Notes: generated by a model not told the origin, from the sequence alone. Shown: positions 1-12,804, counted from the first letter of the stretch. The stretch is DNA of 64,000 nucleotides from Unio delphinus (GCA_029339505.1 JAQISU010000166.1:6067001-6131000); one strand, 5' to 3'. Numbers and translations are program-made.

Positions 1-237
1 ACAATTTGTGTGAAGATTCTACCCAATCTGAAACATATTAAGGTATGCTAAAAGTGACCAAAGGAATTCATTTTCATATCAATCTATATAAATGACAAAA
101 ACTACATTTTCACTGAATTTACTCATTTCTCACATAATTTTTGTCAAGTCTCATAGTACAGACTGAAAGTATCACAAGCATACACCACCATAATATACAG
201 AAAGAAATAATTTTAACATATGGTAGTATTCCAATAC

Positions 238-650
238 AAATAACTGGAATAGGCAACATTGTGTTGTGGAATGGACTACCACAGATCTGATAGATCTAGC
301 TGAAATTACCTAAGCATAACAAGTCCATAGTTACACTTCCAGTGGGGACTCTTAAAGTCAGTATAACTAGGGACTTATAGATCAACAATAACTTCAACAG
401 AATGAATTCTGTTAAAAAGCCGCTGCATGTTGGTGAAGGGTAAATTTAGCTGTGGTTACCTTAGCCCAACAAGTTCACATTTACAGGGTTGGTGGGGACT
501 TTAAAGTCAGGATAAGTAGAGACTTATAAAGCTAGGGTATCATTAGCAAAATGGACTCCTGTTGGCAAAAGCTAAATCTAACTACAGTTACCTTAACCCA
601 AAAATTCCTAGTTATATGGCTGGTGGGGACTCCATAACTCCAGGGTCCTA
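238..650. repeat. Degenerate tandem repeat, about 130-150 bp unit
   Basis: Three imperfect units start near 298, 448 and 578. Each begins with an AGCTG/AACTA..TTACCTTA-like stretch and carries a GTGGGGACT core followed by AAAGTCAG and a GACTTATA box. The block just before the first unit (AATGGACT..AGATCT) resembles the end of the second, so the array may start near 238. No coding frame is visible. It could be part of an old interspersed repeat instead of a true satellite. Confidence 0.6.
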
Positions 651-1010
651 AACTAGGTATAAAAAAAAAATATATAAAAAAAACAAGTTTAGTAAAAATT
701 CATTTTTCTATATTACAAAGTAAAAATTTAAAAAGATCTTACACGATTGTGAATTAAATCCCAAAATGTCCTATATGCTCTATCACAATTCCAAAATTAA
801 AAAGAGTAAGTGTGAACGTGTCTTTTGCTAGTTTGCAGAATTCTTAAACAATAGTATGTAGTTCTTGTGTCTGTTAGAAGATTTGATCAATTGGTGATGT
901 TTTAAAATATGATCCATCTTTTTCTTACTCAATGAATTTCAAGTGAAACCCTGTATTGTGGTAACAGTAATCAAGTATTACCAAAATGCATTGCTCTCAG
1001 CTATTCTATC
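640..1010 (+). repeat. Interspersed repeat family C, diverged copy
   Basis: Contains the landmarks shared by family C copies elsewhere in the window: a GTCCTAAACTAGGTA-like start, ACAAGTTTAGTAAAA, a run ending in TACAAAGTAAAAAT, and GTGAATTAAATCCCAAA. The better copy at 31000-31736 has LTR-like ends. This copy is diverged and its borders are uncertain. Confidence 0.45.
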
Positions 1011-1330
1011 AAGTCCAATTCAGGGTAAAGTTTCTCAATAACATTTTTACCATATGTGTGGAACTTTACAAATCCATTTACAACACCCATGTCGTTTTCA
1101 TCTGATGGATATTCTTGTTACTGGAATATGTGAGATAATGTAGGAATTAAATTTTGCTTTGTTTAAAAAAAAAAAAGACAAAAAATCAGGCATACAAGGC
1201 AGGTTAAATATCTAGAACTGATTTATTTCAACAGGATAAATTGACTTTATATCACTGCCTCTATTGACTGCTGGATCCTGGGACCAATTGTTCAAAGATC
1301 TGGATCCCTTTAATTTCAGATCTGGATGTT

Positions 1331-1618
1331 GACCTGGAGTCAACCTGGAGTACAAGTAACCCCTTGCTGTGTTGCATAAATAGACCATTTTATGACCGAG
1401 TCAACCTGGAGTACAATTAGCCCCTTGTGGTGTTGCATAAATAGACCATTTTTATGGCCGAGTCAACCTGGAGTACAATTAGCCCCTTGGCTGTGTTGCA
1501 TACATAGACCATTTTTATAACAAGAGTCCTCACCTGGAGTACAATTAGCCCCTTGTTGTATTGCATAAATAGACCATTTTTATGACAGATTCCCCACCTG
1601 GAGTACAATTAGTCACTT
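1331..1618. repeat. Minisatellite, about 60-bp unit, roughly 4.5 copies
   Basis: Each unit carries CACCTGGAGTACAATTAGCC, CCTTG..GTGTTGCATAA and ATAGACCATTTTTATG. Units differ by small indels (gtggtgt, gctgtgt, ttgtatt) and by a GAGTCAACC versus ATTCCCCACC junction. The last unit is truncated near 1618. The short minus-strand frame through the array is a by-product of the repeat. Confidence 0.85.
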
Positions 1619-1954
1619 GCTGGGCTAAGGTTGTTGTTCTTGTGGTTCCTGAATGCATGCCTGGATTAAATGACATCACAAACACAATGTGACGAAAAAC
1701 AGACGTTTATGATATGAATTATAAATATATGTATATTCTCAGCAACACGTACAGTATGATTCATTCAAGCTCTAAACATACGACTCATTCAATTACTTCA
1801 TACAAACCATTGTTATATGTGAATGAATTTATGAAATTATGATACCTTATGACATACATAAATAATTAAATCATTCAAAATTGAGAAAACAACAATGTGG
1901 TTCATATATTTAAAAACTGTAAACACATGATACAGTAAAACCAAGATGTGATTC

Positions 1955-2276
1955 ATAGAATCTCATGTAATGAAGGTAGGAGTCATAATCTCATGTAATA
2001 AGGTAAGATTCAAAATTTCATGTAATAAGGTCAGATTCATAATCTCATGTAATAAGGTAGGATTCATAATCTCATGTAATAAGGTAAGATTCAAAATTTC
2101 ATGTAATAAGGTCAGATTCATAATCTCATGTAATAAGGTAGTATTCATAATCTCATGTAATAAGGTAAGATTCATAATCTCATGTAATAAGGTAAGATTC
2201 ATAATCTCATGTAATAAGGTAAGATTCATAATCTCATGTAATGAAAGTAGAATTCATATAATCTCATGCAAATAGG
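1955..2276. repeat. 27-bp minisatellite, about 11-12 copies
   Basis: The unit is CATAATCTCATGTAATAAGG followed by TAAGATT. Variants include AAAATTTC for ATAATCTC, and GTCAGATT, GTAGGATT and GTAGTATT. The period is a multiple of three, so both strands stay open across the array and encode 9-residue repeats. There is no start context, no flanking coding sequence and no sign of codon constraint, so I treat it as non-coding. Confidence 0.9.
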
Positions 2277-2476
2277 TGTAACTCAATTGTACTCAAATAT
2301 ACTCGATTGAAACACAACATGTGTTCTATGTAATCAATTGAAACACAACATAATCAACTGAAACAAACATGATCAATTGCAATAAAGATAACAATTGTAT
2401 CAAACAGATGACGTGATTCGTATAGTCATTTGTATAGTACATGTACATGTATGTACAATTCATAGCAACATATGAC

Positions 2477-2633
2477 CAGCGCCGGATTAAGCACCGTCGA
2501 GGCCCATAAGCAGTCAAACTTTTGGGGCCCCAGACCCACGGTCACGGTCTCATGGGGGCCCCTAATGGGGCCCATAAAAGTCGCGGGGCCCATAGGCAGT
2601 TGCCTACTCTGCCTAATGGGTAATCCGGGACAG
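2477..2633. mobile_element. hAT-like MITE, 157 bp, GC-rich, 8-bp TSD
   Basis: A compact GC-rich island in AT-rich flanks. It begins CAGCGCCGGATTA and ends TAATCCGGGACAG, so the ends form imperfect terminal inverted repeats sharing CCGGATTA. It is bounded by identical 8-bp direct repeats CATATGAC (2469-2476 and 2634-2641). An 8-bp duplication with a CAG start is the usual hAT signature. The interior is rich in GGGGCCC palindromes and has no coding capacity. The open frame through it is a by-product of its composition. Confidence 0.8.
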
Positions 2634-2659
2634 CATATGACTCATTTAAATACTTGTAA

Positions 2660-3250
2660 ACCTTGTAAATGAGACATTTTCACCTGGTTCAATTGTCCGT
2701 TGTCGAACCTCGAATGGCTAAAATATAACTAAACTGATCATAATAACAGGTACGGGATTAAAATCTATAAACACGTGCTACTAAATTAAACTCTTAATAG
2801 CAAATTGTAACAGTTCAAAAGTTCATAACAATTTCAATTTGCGTAGTGATAAAGACAACATTTCAGGCTACGACATTAAAACTTAAAATAATTCACATAT
2901 TTGCAAATAAAATAAAATGTAACATTTATCCCTATGGCTGTAGAATGAAATGGAGAGCATAAATTCCTTGACAAGATTCAAAAATACCAATGTATTGATT
3001 AGAACAGAAATTTTCCTTAAATCTACAGGAAAATGAGTATTAGCAAGGGTAAAAATACCAGTGCATACCATGCTTTCGTGTCTTTCACAACAAGCAATTT
3101 ACGCTTAGATGCATATTAGCATCAGTCACTTAATTAGAAAAACAATTATCCACCCTAGGTAACATTGTATTCATGTAAAATGAAAATGTTCAGATCATTC
3201 TAAGGCAAAATCAAGTTATTTCTTGAATTATTTTGTGACATCTTGTTGTT
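2660..3250. other. No gene seen
   Basis: AT-rich unique-looking sequence between the small MITE and a SINE. I see no splice-bounded open stretch, tandem array or inverted repeat that I can support. Confidence 0.5.
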
Positions 3251-3256
3251 GTACAA

Positions 3257-3468
3257 TTTAATGCCAGTTTTCAGCACAAGATAGGCTGTACATGGTGGAG
3301 AATGACAACAGAAAACCCTGGAAAGAACCACTGACCCACGAGAAGCTACTGGCAAGCTTTCTCACATACCCATGATCTCTGTACCCAGGATTAAAACCCA
3401 CACAGACAGAGATGAAATGGTAGTGATCCATAACAATGATCACTTTAGAGCTCTCAGCCACTCTGGCC
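3257..3468 (-). mobile_element. tRNA-derived SINE, family B (RUDI/V-SINE-like)
   Basis: Read on the minus strand it has a diverged tRNA-like head, then GTATGTGAGAAAGCTTGCC, CCAGTAGCTTCTCGTGGGTC, GGTTCTTTCC and a 3' end near TGTGCTGAAAACTGGCATTA. The same block recurs at 26138, 29025, 36149, 49940 and 55468. The 3' domain matches what I remember of RUDI/V-SINE-type elements of molluscs. The family name is from memory; the repetition is seen directly. Confidence 0.8.
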
Positions 3469-3474
3469 CATCTC

Positions 3475-4060
3475 AGTTAAAGCAATCTCAGCTGGATCTA
3501 TTGAAATCAGTACAATAAAAAAACATCAGTAACAGTCTTGGCCCATATCTAGTTGCCAAAGAGAGGGCAGAGACTATCAGACAGATCAACAACATAAATC
3601 TACCAAATTCTGTTTAAGTTTGTGATCAGAATGTAAACAAAAATGTAACAAAATGTCAAGGGATTGTAGTTAAATGTATTTGTGAAAAATAAATTGGTTT
3701 ACAAATATTTTATAACTTATAGTTACTAAGTATTGATAAGTTAATTTTCAATAGCGTGGATCAACAAGGAACACAGCTCTTACAGCCTAAAAAATATAGC
3801 CTCACTTTCATGTCCACGCAAACTGGCCTTTCTGGGGTGTTCTATTACACTGTTTGTTACGTTTGTTTTCAGTGATTGTTTAAAATTAACATCCAATATA
3901 AACTCTTGATAAATTAACCTCATAGTGCAGTCATACTAAGATCCAAAAATGTGCTAGAAATTAGGATTATGATTGTTTTGAACATTTCAGAAACTTGAAC
4001 TCCATGATAGTAGCTTTTGCCTGTTTAATATTATCACAGTTTTAAAGCACAATCAATACA
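3475..4060. other. No gene seen
   Basis: AT-rich sequence between a SINE and an AT-dinucleotide array. Nothing supportable as coding, RNA or repeat. Confidence 0.5.
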
Positions 4061-4062
4061 CA

Positions 4063-4174
<112 letters not shown>

Positions 4175-4442
4175 GGAGTGTATTTATAATGGCAGTAAAG
4201 TGTTTGAACTTCCTTTGATTTAAATTGGGAGAGCATTCATGTGAAGTTGATATTCTATTGACACCCGAGAAATACGTTGGTTTTGGACAATAAGTTAAAA
4301 GTTTCTGCATTGAATGCTTCTGAATAACATTTGATTGGTTGAGTATTCCATGGTGAAGGAAATGTTAAACAGTCTCAAACTGTGACTACTCATTCTGATG
4401 TTGGTTGACATCGGAACACACTATATAAGCCTGTTATTTGGA

Positions 4443-5832
4443 CAGTGCATAGAAACACCGGAACGCACCAAAACACAACAGAACGTACATGAGTATTATC
4501 TTATATACCAAAATGTTTATTAATACATAAAAAATTTGACAATGAGGCTGTATGCTGAGGCTAAAGTCTTATCGGTTTCATTGATATAACTTGGGATGTG
4601 TTTATTCCTGTTGTTGCTACATTTAATCTTATTTTATTTTTTAGTGGGCAAGCCTTATTTCTATATTTATTTGGAAACATTTATGTGTTATATGTAGTGT
4701 TGTTCTGATTATCAATTATAATCGATCATCAGTTGGTTGAGCACATAATCGACTGTGAACTCCATATTCGATTGTGTGTAAAGGGAGACTACTTTTTAGG
4801 TGTACGCAAAGCACAAAGGTTAGTGAAACTCCCAGCCACTAAAGTTGACCTGAAATTTATTAATTCCCTTCACAACTACAAATATAAAACCTTATGATTC
4901 ATAATCAGGAACGTATAGTCATTATTACACGGTCAAGTTGTTAAATTGTTGAGTTAATACATTTAAACACATTTTGTTGATTTGTTTCAGTCACATTGCA
5001 ACATCTTTTGTAGTATTTATAAACAATGACAAACAAGAAAAACATGTCCTTCTATACTTTAAATTATAGACACATCACATGTGAATGAAAGAATTTCGGG
5101 GGATTGTAGGAGTATTTCAGTTACATATGATGGATCAGCCATAAGAAGTTGCGTTTATTTAACAAAGTTGTAAAACAAAAGTAACACATAATGTAATATT
5201 ATTTTCATTTTAAAGTATACATGTCATTAAAAGAGATAACTCCTGTAAATGTATAAACATATTGAACTCTTGATCACAGATATAACTGTTTAACAAAAAT
5301 TAAAATCTGCTCTTCGTAACTGATTATAATCGATGATCAGTTTTTGAAGGGGAACTGATTATCGATTATGAATTTCTGACCGTTTCCCATCACTAGTTAT
5401 ATGAAACAAATACATTTTGAAAAATGTTCAAAATCTTGTCTATGTGTATTAAACTCAAAGGGTGCACAAATCTCACACATCATGGAACTTAAGATAATAA
5501 GAAAATGTTAATTAATAGCCACAACAAAATAATCAAGAAATCAATATTATGATTTTATTATTATTAGAAACTCCTATATAAATTTCAAATACATGTTCTT
5601 AATATTAAATTTTGTTACTGTACGAACTGTCGCCAAAATGTGCAGTTTCCAACTTCTTTTTAGTCTGATGTTGCATCACTTGCAAAAAAGAAACTAATAT
5701 TAAATGTCACAAATCTGAATTATACATTCATCACCTATATACACTATGGTATATAAGATATATACGGATGTGCGTTCCAGTGTTTCTATTCCGCTCCGGC
5801 ATTTCGGTGCATTCCGGTGTTTCTTTGCACCC
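4443..5832. mobile_element. hAT-like MITE (outer element of a nested pair)
   Basis: The left end reads CAGTGCATAGAAACACCGGA and the right end, complemented, GGGTGCAAAGAAACACCGGA; the match continues with A(C/T)GCACC(A/G)AAA, giving about 31 bp of terminal inverted repeat. The flanks are TTATTTGGA (4434-4442) and TTATGTGGA (5833-5841), a 9-bp near-perfect target duplication. Removing the inner MITE and one copy of its duplication leaves about 680 bp with no coding frame. It is non-autonomous; a hAT assignment fits the CAGTG start and duplication length but needs a family match. Confidence 0.75.
4695..5395. mobile_element. hAT-like MITE (inner element), 701 bp, perfect 8-bp TSD
   Basis: Starts TAGTGTTGTTCTGATTATC and ends ACCGTTTCCCATCACTA. 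It is flanked by identical GTTATATG direct repeats (4687-4694 and 5396-5403). The outermost inverted repeat is short (TAGTG/CACTA), but subterminal ATTATAATCGAT(C/G)ATCAG blocks face each other near both ends, a plausible transposase-binding layout. No coding frame. A second copy of nearly the same length lies at 57253-57956. This copy sits inside the element 4443-5832, so it is the younger insertion. Confidence 0.88.
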
Positions 5833-5849
5833 TTATGTGGATAGTAAGA

Positions 5850-6330
5850 CCACACTAAAACGAAAATAGGATTGCAGTCTTACATTGTAGAACTAGAACT
5901 ACAAATAAAATAATGGTGGGAATGGCCACATGGGCTCGTTACAAAAAAACCTGTGGTTGTCCGTAAATGGCTCGATGTTTCTTTGTAATAGTAGTGCATA
6001 TGTGCAAATTTGGAGTGAGTTATCTTTCAAATAATAATAAAAATCGTTCGTTCACCCTAATTTCATCGTTTCATTCAAAAACTATCGTACGAAGTTTTCG
6101 GGCCTTTTTTTCATACATTTAAATTTTTATCCACATAGATTTTATCTCAAAATAACTGATATCGGCCATATACCACTTAAAATATATCAAAAATTCAACT
6201 ATTACAAGATATAATATCGAATGTGTGAAACTGTGTGATACCACAAATAAGTTCTTCCCTTTTACCACTACCTTCTTTTGTAGAGAGTGTTTAAAACAGG
6301 GGAGGTAATTGCAGCTTGAAACAAATCATA
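5850..6330. other. No gene seen
   Basis: AT-rich sequence between the nested MITEs and a LINE 3' tail. No supportable feature. Confidence 0.5.
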
Positions 6331-6339
6331 CCAAAAAGA

Positions 6340-6384
<45 letters not shown>

Positions 6385-6789
6385 GCCTTTGTATAGCGCC
6401 TAATCTTTAGAAGCTCTAAGCGCTTTACAACATCTATAATGATATGACCACAGAAAAACAAAAAAGCAAAAACTATGAAATTGTAAAACATATAACATAC
6501 TGAAAACATTTAAAGTACAAAACATTATTAGGTCTCTAAGTTTGTTCCTGCAGTCGAAAAAGTTGAGTTTTAAGAGCACTCCTAAAAGGGATCACTGTGT
6601 CTTTGTGTCTAATTTCAACGGGCAATTCGTTCCACATCGCCGGGCCCTGGTATGCAAAAGAACGTTGTCCATATTACTTCATTTTCATAGTGGGAACAAC
6701 GAGTCTACGTTTGTCAGAAGAGGAGAGTAAGTATCTTGCTGGTGTATACACATGGGTGAGACCCGATACGTATGTTGGACTGGAGTCTG

Positions 6790-7380
6790 TCAGTGAAACG
6801 TAGCACAGAGAACATATTTTGTGTTTAATTCTTGATCGATTTGGATAGCCAGTGTATGGTACAGAGCAGTGGTGAGGTGTGCTCTGGTCCGATCAGCTGT
6901 GTTTTCAACTTTTTGAAGTTTCTGGAGTAAATGTTGTGACGAACCAGACAGAATTACGTTACAACAGTCCAGTCTTGAAAGTACTAATGAACACACAAGT
7001 GTTTAAGTGGCATCAACTAAAAGATATTTGCGAATGGAACTGATGCGTCTCAGCTCAAGATATGCAGCCTTGCATATGTTCATGACATGTTTATACAATG
7101 TGAGAGTACTGTCTAGAGTAATACCACGGTTTCGTACTGACTGTGTAAATTTAATGTTGGTGTTACTTATATTCATTGTTTGAGGTAAAGGATGTGAATG
7201 AGAAATTCTTTGTGATGTGATCAGAATGGCCTCAGTTTTAGCATCATTCATCTGCAGCTTGTTACATGTCATCCATAATTTCATATCAGAAATGCACCTC
7301 TCTATTCCTTGGATGGTAGCATAAACTTCGGTTGGGTGGCTAGATTTGTATATTTGGGTATCATCAGCGTGGCAAATAAA
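6790..7380 (-). pseudogene. LINE reverse transcriptase, C-terminal part (broken)
   Basis: In minus-strand order there is an ADDTQIY motif (the catalytic Y/F-A-D-D box, with His in place of the aromatic residue), then a stretch with MNDAKTE, then SVRNRGITLDS, and after a stop and frame change LVLSRLDCCNVILSG and LQKLQKVENTADR. These follow the usual order of the palm, thumb and connection region in CR1/Jockey-type LINEs (KTE, SVRNLGV, SRLDYCN, LQRVQN). At least one stop and one frameshift break the frame. Sequence N-terminal to the DD box is absent. Confidence 0.8.
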
Positions 7381-7404
7381 GGTAGAGGGTTAGGGACTGA
7401 TACG

Positions 7405-8020
7405 TCAAGATGCTATATAACGCAGAGTTGAACTGATGCAATTTTGTGGGATACGAAGGGTGGATTGCAGATTATTATGACCAGGTCTATAAAGAAACCA
7501 GTCTAAAATATTACCAGTTGTATGTGTGAGTTGGTTAACTGACTGTTTATGGTTGAAAACATGAATGGAATCGAGTTTTAACGTGCATTGGTTTCCAGGA
7601 CAGTCAAAGTGAAAGTTGAAATCTCCAATAATAATTAGGTTGCCACGTATCGAATTTTCATACTCCAGAAGATTCGGAAACTGCTCCAAAAAGAGAGATT
7701 CAGTCAGCTAGCTTTTTCTACTATGAGGACGGCGGTAGAGACAAAAAATGGACTGACCATTGTTCCAGTGTGAGTGTTGTTTGGACTAGTTCAAACGATG
7801 TGTGGCAGAAATTGAAGGTTGTGATGCACTTATATTTTATCATGAAATTCTTTGTGATGACAGCATTTCCACCTCCGTGAGAGTGGCGGGGGAACGACTT
7901 GATGGAGTAAGCGGTGGGTGTTAAATCCGCGCACTTGGGGTCATCCCCTGATGTTTTTAGCCATGTTTCTGTCAGGAGGAAGACGTCGATATTCTGGTTG
8001 TTGATAGAATTAACTATTTA
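7405..8020 (-). pseudogene. LINE APE-type endonuclease domain (broken)
   Basis: Translating the minus strand gives IDVFLLTETWLKTSGDDPKC, then HGGGNAVITKNF, then after frame changes GNLIIIGDFNFHFDCPGN and ILDWFLYRPG. The LTETWL, GGG and IIGDFN..H motifs appear in the order expected for the endonuclease of CR1/L2/Jockey LINEs. TETW holds the metal-binding Glu and GDFN the conserved Asp/Asn pair. Frameshifts separate the parts. Nothing suggests host function. Confidence 0.78.
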
Positions 8021-8569
8021 TGTGCGCCTTTCCGGTGGTCCTACTGATTGGGAGTTGAAAAAATGCAATACGTAATGGTATCTCTGGGACAGCTGACACA
8101 ACCGTTGACGATTTAAGATGATTTGCACCAGGTTATCAAAATTAACGGCCGAATTTTTAAATTGTTTATCTGGAAAAGGGTGAAAAGGAGATAACTGGAA
8201 TTCTTCTTCCTGTTCTACGCCGGCCAGCTTGAAACAACGTTTCTTTTTCTGCTTCCGTTTATTTCTAAGTAATGACGACTGCAGTTCCAGTTCGTTTGGT
8301 CTTGAGCACAATGTGCTATGAAGAGCCAAGGTGTGGTCATTTAAAGCAATTAATGAGGAACCATCATAGCGTAAGCGGGTTGACTGGCGATCACGTGATG
8401 TCGGTTTATTAAAAATCAATGGACGTCTTAACAGTGGAACATGGCAGCTGAGAAAAATTATAATTTTACTCGTTTCCAAAACCAGGAGATGAAGAAACAC
8501 ATACGAACTGAAGAGCGTTAATGCATGATGAAACACAATAATGTATACAAAGATAGACAACAAGCACAT
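8018..8569 (-). pseudogene. Open frame upstream of the LINE endonuclease
   Basis: A 183-codon open stretch that ends just before the endonuclease motif. It has a hydrophobic N-terminal third, a Lys/Arg-rich patch (RNKRKQKKKRCFK) and ends near FNSQSVGPPERRT, close to the LNAQSV-type stretch that commonly opens LINE endonuclease frames. A frameshift probably joins it to the endonuclease. I take it as the N-terminal part of the LINE second ORF plus upstream sequence, not a host gene. Confidence 0.55.
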
Positions 8570-8599
8570 ATATCATGAAAAATAGCACAAAAACGGAAG

Positions 8600-9945
<1,346 letters not shown>

Positions 9946-9949
9946 CAAT

Positions 9950-10745
9950 GACAAAAACAAAATTTTATTTTATTGCAAACAAACAATTATTTACTACATT
10001 TATCAACCACCATCCTCCTTATTTGTTTCTTACGATCAAAAACTGCACCACCAAAAATTGATTTTTACTATATATGCAATGGTAAGGAAGTTTTAAAAAT
10101 TGGCACTGTCAGCAGTCCTGTGCCTTAGCACCCGCAAAATATAATACCTTAACTGTCCTGAGTGATAAGAGACTTAAAACTATCAATATTACCGTACGAC
10201 CATGTTCAAAACTACAATATAATATTTTAATGTATATTAGGGATGGTTTTTTTTAAATACAAATAAATAGTGTAATTCAAACTTTGTAAACAAATAGCAA
10301 TACACAGAAAAGATAAACTTATTCCGTGTCGTACAACTCACTTTAACGTTGTGTGTAATTATGACATCAAAACAATATTTAAAAAGCCGATTTACTGCAC
10401 AGAAAAAAGTATATTTCCCATGCAAGTAAATGCCTATTGTTGATAAACATACTTGAATATCTGTCAGTGATGATTCAGTTAACAGATACAGAGAACTGTG
10501 TGACATAATGGCAAAATCAGCTTAATTGGGCAGTCTGTATGGTAACAGCAGGATATGAACTTTCTCACTGTCATTTTTCAGTCCATAGTAAAATTGAAAT
10601 ATGGGTTTCGCGTTTAATATCAGATACGACACATGTTGTCTGAATCCTTAGTACCACTGCCTTATGAAAAGGCTAATCCACAAATATTATATAAATTTCA
10701 AAAACCTTGACATAATTTTAATATTCGTCTTTATCATAGTTGAAT
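9950..10745. other. No gene seen
   Basis: AT-rich; nothing recognised. Confidence 0.5.
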
Positions 10746-10746
10746 A

Positions 10747-10747
<1 letters not shown>

Positions 10748-10801
<54 letters not shown>

Positions 10802-10835
10802 GTCGTTGTTGTTGTTGTTGTTGTTGTTGTTGTTG
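10748..10835. repeat. Compound (ATT)n-(GTT)n microsatellite
   Basis: A pure ATT block switches once, through GTC, to a pure GTT block that runs to TTGACC. Two homogeneous blocks differ by one base. Confidence 0.97.
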
Positions 10836-10839
10836 ACCG

Positions 10840-11715
10840 GAAAACATACAAATATGCATCAGGGTGACATGGCAAGTATCTGCTAACTGCATTATAAAAA
10901 TATCTGTTAAAGAAAAATTTCGTTGAACAAGCGACGGAAAAATCGGATTGGTGTTTTTATTTTACAAGATAAAAAATAGTTTCACAGAAGAAAGTATACC
11001 AAGAAGAAATCAAAATATCAAGTCGTTTGGAATATTTTGCCTAGTGCAAATCAATATAAAGAAGTTGTTTGAAGAAAATACTATTTTGGGTGAACAAAGT
11101 TATGATTTGGTTTAAAATATCACAACATGATTTCAACTTTACAAATTTCAGATTCAGAAGTCAGACTTAGCTATGCTGTTGGGACGATGGTATATTTTTG
11201 TTACCTGGTGAAATGGTGATGCAGACTGGTAGTATTATTCAACAATTTATAAATGTCATCAGATAAAGAATATGATATTAGCAGCTGAAAACCAGTCTTT
11301 ACCAATTGGCATAAAGATGCAAAGGAAATAGAAAATAACGTGCAATTTACTTACAAATATTTTTATTAATTGTTATACTCATATTCCCTGTTTTCCGTTC
11401 GCTCTTCCTGGTGCCAAATATAAATATTTATTTACAATCGCAATAAGAAACTAATCCATGCTTTAAAAACACTGAATTAAAACGGTAAGTTATTCAACTA
11501 CCAATAATCCCAGACAGTTATGCTCTTCCTTTTTGTTGCGAACCTAAACCAATAGTTAGCAATATTACTATTCCTTGTTTATCTTTGCGTTTTTACCCAC
11601 CCCACCCCACTTTTTTTTTTTCTTCACCTCCTGTGACAAAACTTTATGTGGTATAATCCAAAGTTTCTGCTATTATTCGAACAGGTCTAAAAATCGTAGC
11701 ACTTTTCAAACTTTT
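10840..11715. other. No gene seen
   Basis: AT-rich sequence leading into the 28-bp minisatellite. A C/T-rich run lies at 11590-11630 (CCCACCCCACC then poly-T). Confidence 0.5.
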
Positions 11716-12050
11716 TTTATGTCAATAATTATGTTGACTCCTTTCTATGTCAACAATTGTGTTGACTCCTTTCTATGTCAACAATTGTGTTGACTCCTTT
11801 CTATTTCAACAATTATGTTGACTCCTTTCTATGTCAACAATTGTGTTGACTCCTTTCTATGTCAATAATTGTGTTGACTCCTTTCTATGTCAATAATTAT
11901 GTTGACTTCTTTCTATGTCAATAATTATGTTGACTCCTTTCTATGTCAATAATTATGTTGACTCCTTTCTATGTCAATAATTATGTTGACTCCTTTCTAT
12001 GTCAATAATTATGTTGACTCCTTTCTATGTCAACAATTGTGTTGACTCCA
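11716..12050. repeat. 28-bp minisatellite with a hairpin-forming unit, about 12 copies
   Basis: The unit is TTGACTCCTTTCTATGTCAA followed by CAATTGTG or TAATTATG. Across the unit border GTCAACA and TGTTGAC face each other, so every repeat can fold into a small hairpin. The centre is CAATTG in some units and TAATTA in others, both palindromic; only two units carry a mixed, non-palindromic centre. Coding is not suggested. Confidence 0.92.
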
Positions 12051-12059
12051 ATTTACTTT

Positions 12060-12804
12060 AACTGTAAGATTTATATTAGTATTAATTTATTATTTAGTAA
12101 TTTTGTGAAGCCATTAAATGTTCACCTACCTGTGCTCTTTTGAGCTCAGTATTTTGTAAGATTCTTGCAATTCTTATGCATATATTACTCTGCTAAGATA
12201 TATTCGCTATCTCTTGTGTATCTTGGTAAATTATGTTAATGTTTGATTTCATATATTGTAATTTTAATTTGACTACTTAACTCATCTGTCATACTTTCTG
12301 CTTCTCTTAATTACTGGTCAAATGGTTCCTTTGTTACTTACATGATTTTAAATTTCCCCTGAAAGTTGTGTTATCATCCTTTGTTAGACCATGGTTCTAA
12401 ATATTTCTGCAAATCTGTACACATACTATTGGGTGGTTCCCATACAGTTCCATCTTTGTTCAACCTAACGTTTCACTACGTACCTATTGTTGAAATAATG
12501 CTTTTCTATAAAAGCTTCAAATAGATTTAATTAAATTATAGTGAGCTGTATCAATACTTAAATTGGGTTTAACAACTTCCTTCCATACATACACTACAGC
12601 TGTAAATATTTTTTTAAGGAATTGCTAATCCCCTGCTCGATAAACAGTTTATTATATGATCTTCAAATACTGCGCGTGTAATATTTTAATCAGAACTATC
12701 TTCATGGTAAACACAATCATCACTGGTGCGATGAATATCTCTATCATGTCATTTTAAACAATTTATATGGAACAAAATCAACTTTAAATGGTTTACATAA
12801 GACA

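Larger units (their letters stand above)
6334..8569 (-). mobile_element. Degenerate LINE, CR1/L2/Jockey-like, internally deleted
   Basis: Read on the minus strand the order is: an open stretch before the endonuclease (8569-8018), APE-type endonuclease remains (8020-7405), reverse-transcriptase C-terminal remains starting at the DD motif (about 7380-6790), then a 3' tail with GTAAAGCGCTTAGAGC and GGCGCTATACAAAGGCCTC ending in an ATT array (6338-6382). The GCGCTATA-plus-trinucleotide end is typical of CR1/L2-like LINEs. Most of the reverse transcriptase between endonuclease and DD motif is missing, so the copy is internally deleted and cannot move by itself. The clade is an inference from motifs. 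Confidence 0.8.

Noticed and set aside
1963..2275. Repeat proteins of 9-residue units on both strands
   Set aside because: The 27-bp unit is a multiple of three and stop-free on both strands; nothing else indicates coding.
10664..10875. Poly-Ile/Val or poly-Thr proteins
   Set aside because: Translations of ATT/GTT microsatellites. The same applies to the arrays at 35957 and 38945.
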